From Fusobacterium sp. (GTDB lineage Bacteria > Cyanobacteriota > Vampirovibrionia > Gastranaerophilales > Gastranaerophilaceae), in the NCBI GenBank assembly GCA_023662905.1, contig JAMPIJ010000007.1, forward strand, positions 1-64,000: 64,000 bases of DNA, read 5' to 3'. Positions 26,234 to 35,126 of this stretch are shown piece after piece. Below the pieces are notes generated by a model. The model was given only the letters and a program-made list of their open reading frames with translations. It was not told where the DNA came from and ran no database searches. Positions within the stretch are counted from its first letter, which is position 1. Every line of letters starts with the position of its first letter. Both the position numbers and the translations under genes were made by a program.

Positions 26234-27631
26234 TTATCCTAAATAACTTTGAAGCATTTCTTTGCCGCGGGTCACAAAATCTTTCACAAATGTTGCGCGC
26301 ATTGATTCATCTCTCAAGAGAGTCATCAACGTATCTTTTTCCGCGTCCGCAATTTCTTTTCCATCGCGTCGAATACTCAAACGCTGGATTCCGGCCGCGG
26401 TTTCTTCCATATCTAATGACAAATCCTTAGTTGAAATTTGTGTTACACGCGCGTTCGCGTCCTTGAGTTCCGCCGGATTATAATATCTGATGTTCACAAA
26501 TTCGGTCATATCATCATTGAACTTTTCATACGCAAAAAATTCACCGTTAGAGCCGTCGCCTATTTTCAAGCGTTCATTTGGAACTGAAAGGTCACTAATT
26601 TCAGCAACTGTCTGACGCGGAATCAACCCTGAACCATCTTCTATCTTGTTAACACGATATTCAAAACCTTTGTTGCCGGTCACAAAATCTTCTAGGAAAT
26701 GAGTTTCACGTTTGCCCTCAACAAAACCAAAAATATTTTGAATATTCAGGCTTTCAGGCACATTGAATAATCCGTGTAAACGATTCAATCCATCATTTAC
26801 ACCGTGTATATCCTCTTGAAGCTGAGCCATGCTTCTCCAGTAGTCCTGAAACTCCGCAGAATCCTTGACACCTTTAAGTTCATCTACAGTTTTGCCGGTT
26901 TTCGAAGCAAGAGATTCCAGATATTTTTCGTTTAACCCCTCTTTCACAAAGTCATTGACAGATTTGCAATAATTCTTTCTATAATCAGCATCATCAATAA
27001 GTTTAGTCAAATCAAGTTCATCAATAAGTTTTTGAGATTTGCCACCATCAGCCATATCTTCAACAAGTTTTCCGCTTGCAGAATCCGTTATAAGCGTAAA
27101 CCCACGGCCTTGCGTACCTATATTGAACACAGTCTTGCCGTCCTGATGATTTAGAACCTGAAACACTAATTCTCTAGAGTCAAAATCAAAACAAGACACA
27201 AAGCCATCCGCATCAGGCTTTTCAGGTTTTAAAAGCCTGCAGCCAAACTGTTCTGCATCATTACACATTTCCCAGCAGCCTTTTTGCTCATTTGAAAACT
27301 TCACACCTGCAACATTGTTTTGAACTTTTTCTATAGTTTTGGCAAAAATGGATTCGTCAGCGAACTTCTTCGCAAACGCCCCGAATGAAAAGCTTGCGCC
27401 CGCAGCCGCCGCTGTACTGCCAGCCGAACTTCCGACCTTACCTTTTCTTGCGTTATAAATCAAAACTCCGGCCGCACCGGCTACAGCCAGACCGCCAAGC
27501 GTCCACATTAAAATCTTTTTCGTATCTCTTTTTGGTTCCGTCGCATAAGATGTTTCGGGCTTACTATTCTCCGCCGAAGCGCCTAAACCCATATTCGAAA
27601 CCACATTCGCACTAATTTTTCCTACTGTCAT
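26234..27631 (-). CDS. Hypothetical protein with one N-terminal membrane helix
   Basis: A 465-residue protein of unknown family. A short polar N-terminus (residues 1-38) precedes one hydrophobic helix (about 40-58, ILMWTLGGLAVAGAAGVLIY), a Ser/Ala/Gly linker and a large soluble region rich in acidic residues. There is no cleavable signal peptide, so the large domain probably sits on one side of the inner membrane. The style (short N-terminus, AVAGAAGVLIY helix, large unknown domain) matches the small proteins at 1108 and 14524. No Shine-Dalgarno is evident. Confidence 0.65.
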   Translation of the reverse strand: MTVGKISANVVSNMGLGASAENSKPETSYATEPKRDTKKILMWTLGGLAVAGAAGVLIYNARKGKVGSSAGSTAAAAGASFSFGAFAKKFADESIFAKTIEKVQNNVAGVKFSNEQKGCWEMCNDAEQFGCRLLKPEKPDADGFVSCFDFDSRELVFQVLNHQDGKTVFNIGTQGRGFTLITDSASGKLVEDMADGGKSQKLIDELDLTKLIDDADYRKNYCKSVNDFVKEGLNEKYLESLASKTGKTVDELKGVKDSAEFQDYWRSMAQLQEDIHGVNDGLNRLHGLFNVPESLNIQNIFGFVEGKRETHFLEDFVTGNKGFEYRVNKIEDGSGLIPRQTVAEISDLSVPNERLKIGDGSNGEFFAYEKFNDDMTEFVNIRYYNPAELKDANARVTQISTKDLSLDMEETAAGIQRLSIRRDGKEIADAEKDTLMTLLRDESMRATFVKDFVTRGKEMLQSYLG

Positions 27632-27660
27632 ACATACACAAAACCCGTGAATAATAAAAA

Positions 27661-27688
27661 TTGCTAGACATTTAATAAATTATATTAT
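27661..27688 (+). promoter_or_regulatory. Promoter of the rubrerythrin gene
   Basis: TTGCTA (27661-27666), a 16-base spacer and TATTAT (27683-27688), leaving a leader of about 30 bases that carries AAAGGAGAG. Confidence 0.5.
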
Positions 27689-27725
27689 AAAATAATACCG
27701 GTAACGATTAGTAAAGGAGAGAATT

Positions 27726-28265
27726 ATGAAATACATTTGTACCGTATGTGGTTGGACTACAGAAGCAGACGCACAACCTGCTAAATGCCCTATTTGCGGC
27801 GCTACAACTTTCACAGCTCAAGAAGCTGGCGGAGAAAAAGTTTACGCTTGCGAACACAAAATCGGTGACGGTAAAGTTGAAGATAAAGAAATCATGGAAG
27901 GCTTACTTGCAAACTTCAACGGCGAATGCTGCGAAGTTGGTATGTACCTTGCAATGAGCAGACAAGCTGAACGCGAAGGTTTCCCTGAAATCGCTGAAGC
28001 TTACAAAAGATACGCTTTTGAAGAAGCAGAACACGCTGCTAAATTCGCTGAATTATTGGGTAATGTTGTAACTAACTCAACTAAGAAAAACCTTGAACTC
28101 AGAGCCGGTGCAGAACAAGGCGCTTGCGAAGGCAAACTTATGCTTGCAAAACGCGCAAAAGAACTCGGCTATGATGCTATTCACGACACAGTTCACGAAA
28201 TGGCTAAAGATGAAGCTCGCCACGGCAGAGGCTTTGACGGTCTTTTGAAAAGATACTTTAACTAA
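27726..28265 (+). CDS. Rubrerythrin with N-terminal rubredoxin domain
   Basis: A 179-residue non-haem iron peroxidase. The rubredoxin-type iron site is at the N-terminus (CTVCGW and CPICGA, about residues 5-26). The ferritin-like four-helix domain follows, with carboxylate/His ligands in [21 protein letters not shown] and [10 protein letters not shown]. This domain order, rubredoxin first, is that of 'reverse' rubrerythrins of anaerobes, which reduce hydrogen peroxide. The gene has its own promoter and a GC hairpin behind it. Confidence 0.93.
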   Translation: MKYICTVCGWTTEADAQPAKCPICGATTFTAQEAGGEKVYACEHKIGDGKVEDKEIMEGLLANFNGECCEVGMYLAMSRQAEREGFPEIAEAYKRYAFEEAEHAAKFAELLGNVVTNSTKKNLELRAGAEQGACEGKLMLAKRAKELGYDAIHDTVHEMAKDEARHGRGFDGLLKRYFN

Positions 28266-28271
28266 TTAGTA

Positions 28272-28295
28272 AGGCGGAGCCATTCGGCTCCGCCT
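28272..28295 (+). terminator. Hairpin after the rubrerythrin gene
   Basis: AGGCGGAGCC-ATTC-GGCTCCGCCT. The stem is strong but the following sequence (ACTTGTCG) lacks a U-run, so termination may be weak. Confidence 0.5.
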
Positions 28296-28297
28296 AC

Positions 28298-28326
28298 TTG
28301 TCGACTTACGTTAAAAACGGTATAAT
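28298..28326 (+). promoter_or_regulatory. Leaderless-type promoter of the gene at 28333
   Basis: TTGTCG (28298-28303), a 17-base spacer and TATAAT (28321-28326), then six bases AATCTT and the ATG. Confidence 0.65.
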
Positions 28327-28332
28327 AATCTT

Positions 28333-29310
28333 ATGAGCAACATCAGAAGACTAAATATTTTCGACAAATCCCGCCTGAAAAAAATCGCAGGCATAACAGG
28401 TTTTAACGAAGACTATTTTAAATATAATCTTCTGAAAGAATGCGCAAGCCCTCTGCAAGGAATTCTTCCCCTGCAGTTTAAATTCATGCCAGAATCCTAC
28501 GTTCTATCAGAAAACGGGATTATTAAAGGGCTTATCTGCGTTTCAACAACTCAGGGCAACCACGAACAAATCAACATAAAACGCCTGCTTTTTGAAAACA
28601 ACGACTATCTCACAGGCAAAAAACTGATTAAGTTCATCATCCGTCACTACGGCGAAAAAGGTGCCAAAAACTTCAAAGTTGTCGTCGACAACAAACAAAA
28701 AGATTTAGAACAACTTTTCATCGACGGCTGCGGGTTCCGCTGTTGTTCCTACGAAAACCTCTGGGATATTTCGCATGACTTCAACTATTTTAACTCCGTC
28801 GAGCCTCTGGAATTTATCGCTGCAAACGACGGGCATGCCCGTCAGATTTCAGAACTTATTAATGGCGAAATTATAACGCACTATCAACCCGCGCTCACAC
28901 GCGCCGAAAACGAGTTTAAAACGCCTCTGTTAAAGCTTTTCGACAACAAATACGAAAACAACTACGTCTTGTTGAGCAATGAAGCAGCAATCGCATTCCT
29001 GACGATTCAAACAAATGACAACTATAATTTCATAATTTCGCTGACAAAAAACAACGGCTACCAGCTTAGTTACGACCAAATCATCGCCTTTGCGCTGAAA
29101 AGTATTGCGGCAAAACGCAATAGCGCGTTTAAAGCCTACCTGAAACAAAACAAATATTTAAAATTTGCGCAAGACTACGAAACTTATCTCCATGCCCGCA
29201 ATTACAGTTGTATTCAAACTCAACACGTACTTGTAAAAGAATTTTACAAGCCTATAAAGCAGGAATTTCGGGCATTTGTGTTCGGTGAAAATAAATTGTT
29301 AAGCAATTGA
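28333..29310 (+). CDS. Hypothetical protein, possibly a double GNAT-fold protein
   Basis: A 325-residue protein without close family recognition. The pattern ESYVLSENGIIKGLICV followed by KFIIRHYGEKGAKNFKVVVD and FIDGCGFRCCSYE resembles a degenerate GNAT acetyltransferase fold in the N-terminal half. A second similar fold may follow from about residue 165 (HARQISELINGEI; NYVLLSNEAAIAFLTI). No intact acetyl-CoA loop (Q/RxxGxG/A) is seen, so activity is doubtful. It has a strong promoter placing the transcription start at the ATG. Confidence 0.55.
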   Translation: MSNIRRLNIFDKSRLKKIAGITGFNEDYFKYNLLKECASPLQGILPLQFKFMPESYVLSENGIIKGLICVSTTQGNHEQINIKRLLFENNDYLTGKKLIKFIIRHYGEKGAKNFKVVVDNKQKDLEQLFIDGCGFRCCSYENLWDISHDFNYFNSVEPLEFIAANDGHARQISELINGEIITHYQPALTRAENEFKTPLLKLFDNKYENNYVLLSNEAAIAFLTIQTNDNYNFIISLTKNNGYQLSYDQIIAFALKSIAAKRNSAFKAYLKQNKYLKFAQDYETYLHARNYSCIQTQHVLVKEFYKPIKQEFRAFVFGENKLLSN

Positions 29311-29371
29311 AAAATAATAGTAAAATAAACACTTGACATTCAATTTTGTCCATTATATAATTTTCTCACGC

Positions 29372-29443
29372 GCCGGCATAGCTCAACGGTAGAGCAACGG
29401 TTTTGTAAACCGTAGGTTGTAGGTTCGATTCCTATTACCGGCT
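29372..29443 (+). tRNA. tRNA-Thr (UGU anticodon)
   Basis: Acceptor GCCGGCA/TACCGGC (one C-A mismatch), anticodon loop TTTGTAA on stem ACGGT/ACCGT giving anticodon TGT, and T arm GTAGG-TTCGATT-CCTAT. No CCA encoded. Confidence 0.9.
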
Positions 29444-29468
29444 TATTTTTATAGCCCTCGCGGCATCT

Positions 29469-29542
29469 TGCCTTTGTGGCGCAGGGGTAGCGCACTCCCT
29501 TGGTAAGGGAGAGGCCACGAGTTCAAATCTCGTCAAGGGCAT
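29469..29542 (+). tRNA. tRNA-Thr (GGU anticodon)
   Basis: Acceptor TGCCTTT/AAGGGCA, anticodon stem CTCCC/GGGAG with loop TTGGTAA giving anticodon GGT, and T arm ACGAG-TTCAAAT-CTCGT. It lies 25 bp after tRNA-Thr(UGU), so they are probably co-transcribed. Confidence 0.9.
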
Positions 29543-29594
29543 ATTGCGTTATCTCGAACGAAGTCAGAGATACCAATCTGATATAAACTCAAAA

Positions 29595-29708
29595 AATGTG
29601 TGTGGCCGGTCCGCAACCAATGGAATATGAATAGCATTAGGAAAAGAAAAAACAAGTAATTAGCCGAAAATAGCACTAGGCAGGTTACGGACACTGGCGG
29701 AACACATT
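29595..29708 (+). ncRNA. Candidate structured RNA between tRNA-Thr and tRNA-Tyr
   Basis: A 114-base segment whose ends pair over most of their length. AATGTGT pairs with ACACATT, GCC with GGC, GTCCG with CGGAC and AAC with GTT, separated by small internal loops. This encloses an A-rich 66-base centre. There is no ORF. I could not match it to a known class (no SRP GGAAGG loop). It sits inside the tRNA cluster. Confidence 0.4.
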
Positions 29709-29742
29709 AAAGAGAGTCGATTAAAACGTGAAAATTAAATAT

Positions 29743-29825
29743 GGGTAGGTGCCCGAGTGGCTAAAGGGAACAGACTGTAAATCTGTCGGTGCGAGCCTAC
29801 GGTGGTTCGAATCCACCCCTGCCCA
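29743..29825 (+). tRNA. tRNA-Tyr (GUA anticodon)
   Basis: Class II tRNA with acceptor GGGTAGG/CCTGCCC, anticodon stem CAGA/TCTG with loop CTGTAAA (anticodon GTA), a long variable arm and T arm GGTGG-TTCGAAT-CCACC. The last 16 bases recur in mutated form at 29949-29964. Confidence 0.94.
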
Positions 29826-29964
29826 AATAAAAATGGAAATGACGCTTGTTATTTCCATTTTTATCATGGAAAAACGTTGCATTTGAGAACCACTGTTAAA
29901 AATAGATTAGCAAAACGCGTAATGCCGTTACACGCGAGTGAGCAAGACAATCCACTTCTACCCA
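29826..29964 (+). repeat. tRNA-linked element behind tRNA-Tyr
   Basis: A 139-bp unit. It starts with a terminator hairpin directly after the tRNA and ends with CCGTTACACGCGAGTGAGCAAGAC in two parts (CCGTTACACGCG, AGTGAGCAAGAC). Then comes AATCCACTTCTACCCA, which matches the tRNA-Tyr 3' end (29810-29825) at 13 of 16 positions. The copy overlaps the stop codon of the convergent ugd gene. The middle is shorter than in the tRNA-Ser and tRNA-Asp units and lacks the nested GAAC hairpin. Confidence 0.6.
29827..29863 (+). terminator. Terminator after tRNA-Tyr
   Basis: AAAAATGGAAAT-GACGCTTGTT-ATTTCCATTTTT, immediately downstream of the tRNA. Confidence 0.85.
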
Positions 29965-31271
29965 ATAAACAACGCACGCCCAATCTGATAATATTCGAAA
30001 CCTTTTGCAACAAGTCTTTTGGCATCATATTGGTTTCGTCCATCAAAAATAATAGGAGTGCGCAAAATTGATTTAATTCGTTCAAAATCAGGGCGTCTAA
30101 ATTCGTTCCACTCGGTCAAAAGCAATAAGGCATCCGCATTCTCCAGAGCCGCATACGCAGATTTTGCATAAATAACGCTATCTTTAAAATAAAACTGCGC
30201 GCAATCAAACGCCTTAGGGTCATACGCCTGAATCTTTGCTCCACGTTCCAATAAAGCGTTGATAATCGTAATTGCAGGCGCCTCCCGCATATCATTTGTC
30301 TTTGGTTTAAACGCAAGCCCCCAGACTGCAAATGTCTTTCCATGTAAATCGTCACCGAATTTGGCCAAAATCTTATTTATAAAAATTTCTCTTTGAAATT
30401 TATTTACGTTATCAGCCGATTGAATTATAGACATATCACATCCGTTTTCAGAACCCGTTTTTATCAAAGCTTTAACATCTTTTGGAAAACAGCTTCCGCC
30501 ATAGCCAAGCCCAGGAAACAAAAACTTATTACCAATTCTCGAATCCGTAGACATTCCGACCCGAACCATTTCCGCATCAGCGCCAAGTTTCTCACATAAA
30601 TTTGCGATCTCGTTCATAAACGAAATCTTAGTTGCCAGAAACGAATTAGCCGCATACTTGGTCATTTCTGCAGACTTAACATCCATAACAATTACGCGGT
30701 TGCCTGTTCTAAAGAAAGGTGAATAAATTTCCTGCATAATCATTGTCGCCCTATCCGAATTTGAACCTATAACAACCCTATCAGGATGTAAGAAATCATC
30801 AACTGCATTCCCCTGCTTTAAAAATTCAGGGTTAGAAACAACATCAAAAGGAAACTTCGTATTCTTTGCAATAATTTCAGTGACTTTTTCAGCTGTACCA
30901 ACAGGCACCGTCGATTTATCAACAATAACTTTATAGCCATTCATTGCTTTAGCAATGGATTCAGCGACCTGAAAGACATACTTCAAATCCGCCGAACCGT
31001 CTTCACCCTGCGGCGTACCTACTGCAATAAAACAAACTTCAGAGGCCTTAATAGCACTGTCGATATCATTAGAAAAGCTTAGTCGTTCTTCCAAAACATT
31101 AGACTTAACGAGTTCTTCTAACCCGGGTTCATAAATAGGGATTATGCCATTTTCGAGTTGCTTAAGCTTATCGAGGTTGTTGTCAATGCATATAACATTA
31201 TTGCCCATATCTGCAAGACAAGCCCCCGCAACTAACCCCACATATCCTGTTCCGATTACCGTTATGTTCAT
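29958..31271 (-). CDS. ugd: UDP-glucose 6-dehydrogenase
   Basis: A 437-residue enzyme that oxidises UDP-glucose to UDP-glucuronate with two NAD. The N-terminal Rossmann motif GTGYVGLVAGACLAD, the central GPGFPGFGGSCFPKD-type block (here FPGLGYGGSCFPKD with the catalytic Cys) and the C-terminal UDP-binding domain (GLAFKPKTNDMREAPA) are intact. It is the last gene of the leftward glycan operon (35102 to 29958) and would supply uronic acid for the polymer. GAAAGG precedes the ATG. Base composition is closer to housekeeping genes than to the AT-rich glycosyltransferases upstream. Confidence 0.96.
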   Translation of the reverse strand: MNITVIGTGYVGLVAGACLADMGNNVICIDNNLDKLKQLENGIIPIYEPGLEELVKSNVLEERLSFSNDIDSAIKASEVCFIAVGTPQGEDGSADLKYVFQVAESIAKAMNGYKVIVDKSTVPVGTAEKVTEIIAKNTKFPFDVVSNPEFLKQGNAVDDFLHPDRVVIGSNSDRATMIMQEIYSPFFRTGNRVIVMDVKSAEMTKYAANSFLATKISFMNEIANLCEKLGADAEMVRVGMSTDSRIGNKFLFPGLGYGGSCFPKDVKALIKTGSENGCDMSIIQSADNVNKFQREIFINKILAKFGDDLHGKTFAVWGLAFKPKTNDMREAPAITIINALLERGAKIQAYDPKAFDCAQFYFKDSVIYAKSAYAALENADALLLLTEWNEFRRPDFERIKSILRTPIIFDGRNQYDAKRLVAKGFEYYQIGRALFIG

Positions 31272-31288
31272 CTTAAACCTTTCTAAAA

Positions 31289-34102
31289 TTACCCAACAAA
31301 ATATTCATCCGTTTCAACACAAATAACTTGTTTACCAGTTAAATTGGCTATTTTTAAAGCTTGTTCACGATTTGATTCAATAAAATAATTACAATCTTCA
31401 CGTTCTAAATATACTTTTGCTTTAAAATCAGCGTGGCAACACAACCGTCTGCGTTCTTCCGCTGTCGGTAAATCCAACATATAGAGATGTTCATATTGAA
31501 CATTATGCTTTTGAAGCCATTCTTCCGTTTCAGCTCTATATTTTTCTAGCCTTGACGTTACAATAGAATTTATTTTATAAGATGGTATATAAAGAGGTTT
31601 TGCGTTTAAAATAAACTCTCTATATCTATCTCCATCATCATTTTGTGCCTCTGTTGGATCAACACATAGAACACCATCCATATCAAAACAACTGAATCTA
31701 GCATTATTATGATTTAAATAATTCCATTGAAACATTCTAGGAGCATCAACAATATCAAAATAATAATCGACTTTGTGCTTAGACTTTTCTAATGCAAAAA
31801 TTGCACAATATGATATATCATATAAATTCGTATCAAGACGATTTTCAATTTCTGTTTTTGCTTTATTCAAGGCATTACCATTGTATATTGAATCATCAAC
31901 AACAAGAACTTTCTTTCTCATGCTCTGATTATCCATAATAGGCCGTTCACCTTTTTGTGGAAGCATATCATTAACAAATTCATTCAGGGAACATACATTT
32001 TTGTTCAAAAATAAAGCAATCAGATAAGCAGGTATAATACCACTACGCGGAATACCAACAACTAAATCAACATCTTCAGGAAGTATGCTGATTTTTTGCC
32101 TGATCAAATCCGTTACGTTTTGAACGGTTCTAAAACTTAATATATTATTTTCCTTTTTGATTTTTATTTGATTGTAAATAATATTTCCCAAGTTCAAACA
32201 TTTATCGTTTTGCTTTGCTAGGATTGAAAACATCTCTTCGTGTTGCGTATTTTGAGAAATTATTTTGTCGCACATCTCTTCGTGTTGCGCAAGAGTATTT
32301 TTTTGCTCTTTCAAAAATTTATTAACCGAATTTAGTTTATTTTCAAGACTGCTATATCTTTGCTTTTCTACAAGCTTTTTAGACTTAAATTTCAATTTCA
32401 AGCCTAAAATCGTCACAACTTTATGTACATCAACATTTTTTACAGAGAAAAGCTTATGCAAATTTTTTTCTATTGGATAATATTTATTCAATTTTTTATA
32501 CAATTGCGGATATTTATTTAACAATTTTTGTATATTTTTATCATTATTATTTCCTTCTGAACCACAATTTTGAAGATATAATGCATTCACTTGAGAGTCT
32601 TTAATATAATTCAGATTTTTTATTGCTTTGGAACAAATCCTAAATTTGGTACCTTTTAATACTCCCATTGCCCAAAACCATAAATCATCAGTGTTATAAG
32701 ATAAATCTTCAAATAAACTTTTTTCATAGATATCTTTAAAAAAACAATTTGGAGGATAAAGAATACCACCAACGCCAGTTAACAAACAATTATATGAGGC
32801 TCTTTTATGTTTAGACTCAAAAAGCCATTTTCGATATGGACGAATTTTACGCTTTAAACTAAATGTTATATAATGCCCCCTATTGCCAATTACATCCTTT
32901 GGATATTTTAAATGTTCGTCATACAAATTTTTAGCACATTCTGCATTATAAATAACATCGTCATCGAAAGTTATAATTACTGAATTAGGAAAACATTTTA
33001 GTGTAGGAATTAATTTTTTATAAGGTTTAATATTTTCGCACCATCTTATGCAAAAAGTAACATTTTCATCTGCCAACTTAAGCAACTCTATTGGCAAATC
33101 TTTCTCTTTATTTGGAAATTCTTCTTCTGAAAGCCATAAAATAATTTTATCGGCATATAATGATTGCTTTAAAAGGCTACTAACTACTAAATGAACAATG
33201 TTAATTCTTTTTGGATAAGATGTCAAAGAAAAAATCACAGAAGATTTTAACCTTTGCAATGCAAAATTTTTAAATTTCTCTTTTACTGATGGATGCATTG
33301 TGTTATAAAACACATTTGTATCACGAAGTCTACGTTCATTTATAACTTCTAACCACTTTTCTTTTATTTTTCTATCCAAGTTAAGTTTATTAACTTTTTC
33401 TTCAATTTTTTCATATACATCAAATATCAAAAAATCCGCTTCTGACTTCAGATGTTGTGTCTGAGATTCATTGTGCATAACATAATAATATTGTGAATTA
33501 TGAGTAACAGCTATTTTATTAGCACATATAATAGCTAAATCCGTAAAATAATTATCTTCTGCCGGATTTTTTATTTCCAAACATTCTATACAAAAATTTC
33601 TTAAAAAGTCTGACTTATAAATTTTATTACAACTTACCCCTGTAGCTTTAATAATTTTAGCTTTTTCTTCTAATGTAGAAATTATTTCAGCCCTTTCGTT
33701 TATACCGGAATTCTTATTATAACATCTACCATTTTCACAAATTACAATTTTATCAGTTGCTGCGACATCAGCATTGTTAACACTAGCACACTGATATAAT
33801 TCACTAAAATAATTCAAACTTATATAATCATCACTATCAACAAATCCTATATATTCACCAGTTGCTTCATTAATAGCTCTATTTCGTGCAGAAGCACTCC
33901 CCGAATTTACCTGTGACAAAACCCTCACTCTATTATCTTTTGATACATATTCATTTAAAATTTCTAAAGATGAGTCAGTTGAGCCGTCATCAACACAAAT
34001 TATTTCTATATCTTTCAGGGTTTGATTAATTACACTATCCAAACACTCTTTCAAATATTTTTCAGCATTATAAACAGGTATTATCACACTAACTTGCGGC
34101 AT
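31289..34102 (-). CDS. Four-domain fusion: two glycosyltransferases, phosphoribosyltransferase, HAD
   Basis: A 937-residue protein. Residues 1-~220 are a GT2 domain (VIIPVYNAEKYL, VDDGSTDSS, FVDSDDYIS). About 290-560 is a second glycosyltransferase-like region (VIFSLTSYPKRI, then FDDDV as DxD). After a coiled linker containing repeated HEEM segments, about 670-790 is a phosphoribosyltransferase fold (GIPRSGIIPAYL and PRPP loop VLVVDDSIYNGNAL). The C-terminal ~120 residues start with FDMDGVLC, a HAD-phosphatase motif. Two transferases fused to PRT and HAD domains suggest a pathway for an unusual, perhaps ribose-derived, glycan or modification. Very AT-rich. It overlaps the upstream GT2 gene by 14 bp. 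Confidence 0.8.
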   Translation of the reverse strand: MPQVSVIIPVYNAEKYLKECLDSVINQTLKDIEIICVDDGSTDSSLEILNEYVSKDNRVRVLSQVNSGSASARNRAINEATGEYIGFVDSDDYISLNYFSELYQCASVNNADVAATDKIVICENGRCYNKNSGINERAEIISTLEEKAKIIKATGVSCNKIYKSDFLRNFCIECLEIKNPAEDNYFTDLAIICANKIAVTHNSQYYYVMHNESQTQHLKSEADFLIFDVYEKIEEKVNKLNLDRKIKEKWLEVINERRLRDTNVFYNTMHPSVKEKFKNFALQRLKSSVIFSLTSYPKRINIVHLVVSSLLKQSLYADKIILWLSEEEFPNKEKDLPIELLKLADENVTFCIRWCENIKPYKKLIPTLKCFPNSVIITFDDDVIYNAECAKNLYDEHLKYPKDVIGNRGHYITFSLKRKIRPYRKWLFESKHKRASYNCLLTGVGGILYPPNCFFKDIYEKSLFEDLSYNTDDLWFWAMGVLKGTKFRICSKAIKNLNYIKDSQVNALYLQNCGSEGNNNDKNIQKLLNKYPQLYKKLNKYYPIEKNLHKLFSVKNVDVHKVVTILGLKLKFKSKKLVEKQRYSSLENKLNSVNKFLKEQKNTLAQHEEMCDKIISQNTQHEEMFSILAKQNDKCLNLGNIIYNQIKIKKENNILSFRTVQNVTDLIRQKISILPEDVDLVVGIPRSGIIPAYLIALFLNKNVCSLNEFVNDMLPQKGERPIMDNQSMRKKVLVVDDSIYNGNALNKAKTEIENRLDTNLYDISYCAIFALEKSKHKVDYYFDIVDAPRMFQWNYLNHNNARFSCFDMDGVLCVDPTEAQNDDGDRYREFILNAKPLYIPSYKINSIVTSRLEKYRAETEEWLQKHNVQYEHLYMLDLPTAEERRRLCCHADFKAKVYLEREDCNYFIESNREQALKIANLTGKQVICVETDEYFVG

Positions 34103-35102
34103 AACCTCTCCTTTTTAATTTAATTTTAATTCCTGTTATAGTTATAACTTTATGATTTCCTTGATTGCGAACAGAAAAAATATTTTGAATAACACTTTTC
34201 TTTTTTTCTTTCAATGCCAATGCATTTTTTGGCCAATACTTTTTCGGCAAAAAATTATATAATTTCAATGTCCAATAATCTTTTTGCTTCTGACCTTCAA
34301 CCTTTCCAATTTCATAAACAAAAGAACCATTTACCTTTTTATAAAATGTGTCAGCTAACAACTCAAAATCCTTTTTACTTAAATCATTTTTAATTTTTTT
34401 ATAAGCTTTCAATACACAATAAATATACTTTCCTCTTGTTGCCGTGGTGCAAGAATGTTCTGTCCTCCAAGTCAATAGAGTTTCATTTAAAAATGTTATT
34501 GAATTTGCTAAAGCCAAACTCATGTAATTAAAATAAACATCATTACAAGTTTTAAGGTTCTGAAATTCTAAATGATTCTTTTTTATAAACGAGGCCTTAT
34601 ATAATTTACTCCAAGCTGGGGGATTACAAAACTGAAAAAATACATTTGGAATATCATATTTATTAAAAGTTTCCTTATCCGGAATATTCAATACTGAATG
34701 TTCCCAATTACAAGGCATAACTTCCCCGGTTGATTGATAATACGTTCCATTTTTAAACACACATATTTCTGCATTTGTATCAACTATTCTTTTATAAATT
34801 TTTTCTAATGCATTAAGTTCTAAATAATCATCGGAATCCATAAAATACAGGTAATCGCCACATGAATGTGCTAACCCCAAATTTCTTGCGACACCGGCAC
34901 CTTTGTTCTTCTGTTTCAAGACTGTTATTCTGTTATCTCTGGCTGCATATTCATTCAGAATAGCCAAAGATGAATCCGTTGAACCATCATCAACACAAAT
35001 TATTTCTATATCTTTCAAGGTTTGATTAATTACACTATCCAAACACTCACGCAAATACCTCTCAACATTATAAACAGGAATAACAATACTCACCTTAGTC
35101 AT
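34089..35102 (-). CDS. Family 2 glycosyltransferase
   Basis: A 337-residue GT2 enzyme: VSIVIPVYNVERYLRECLDS, VDDGSTDSS, FMDSDDYLE (DxD-like) and a C-terminal tail IFSVRNQGNHKVITITGIKIKLK shared in form with several other glycosyltransferases in the locus. Sugar and acceptor are unknown. It is the first gene of the leftward operon and starts 24 bp from the invertible-promoter repeat. GAGGA lies nine bases before the ATG. Its 5' ~100 bases are nearly identical to those of the next gene, pointing to recent duplication or gene conversion. Confidence 0.88.
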   Translation of the reverse strand: MTKVSIVIPVYNVERYLRECLDSVINQTLKDIEIICVDDGSTDSSLAILNEYAARDNRITVLKQKNKGAGVARNLGLAHSCGDYLYFMDSDDYLELNALEKIYKRIVDTNAEICVFKNGTYYQSTGEVMPCNWEHSVLNIPDKETFNKYDIPNVFFQFCNPPAWSKLYKASFIKKNHLEFQNLKTCNDVYFNYMSLALANSITFLNETLLTWRTEHSCTTATRGKYIYCVLKAYKKIKNDLSKKDFELLADTFYKKVNGSFVYEIGKVEGQKQKDYWTLKLYNFLPKKYWPKNALALKEKKKSVIQNIFSVRNQGNHKVITITGIKIKLKRRGYAAS

Positions 35103-35126
35103 AAGCTTAAATCCTCAACTTCCACT

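Noticed and set aside
29570-29680. Hammerhead ribozyme (CTGATA ... GAAA) or SRP/6S RNA in the tRNA cluster
   Set aside because: The CTGANGA core is not matched (CTGATAT), there is no GGAAGG SRP loop, and the bubble pattern of 6S RNA cannot be shown; kept only as an unassigned structure.
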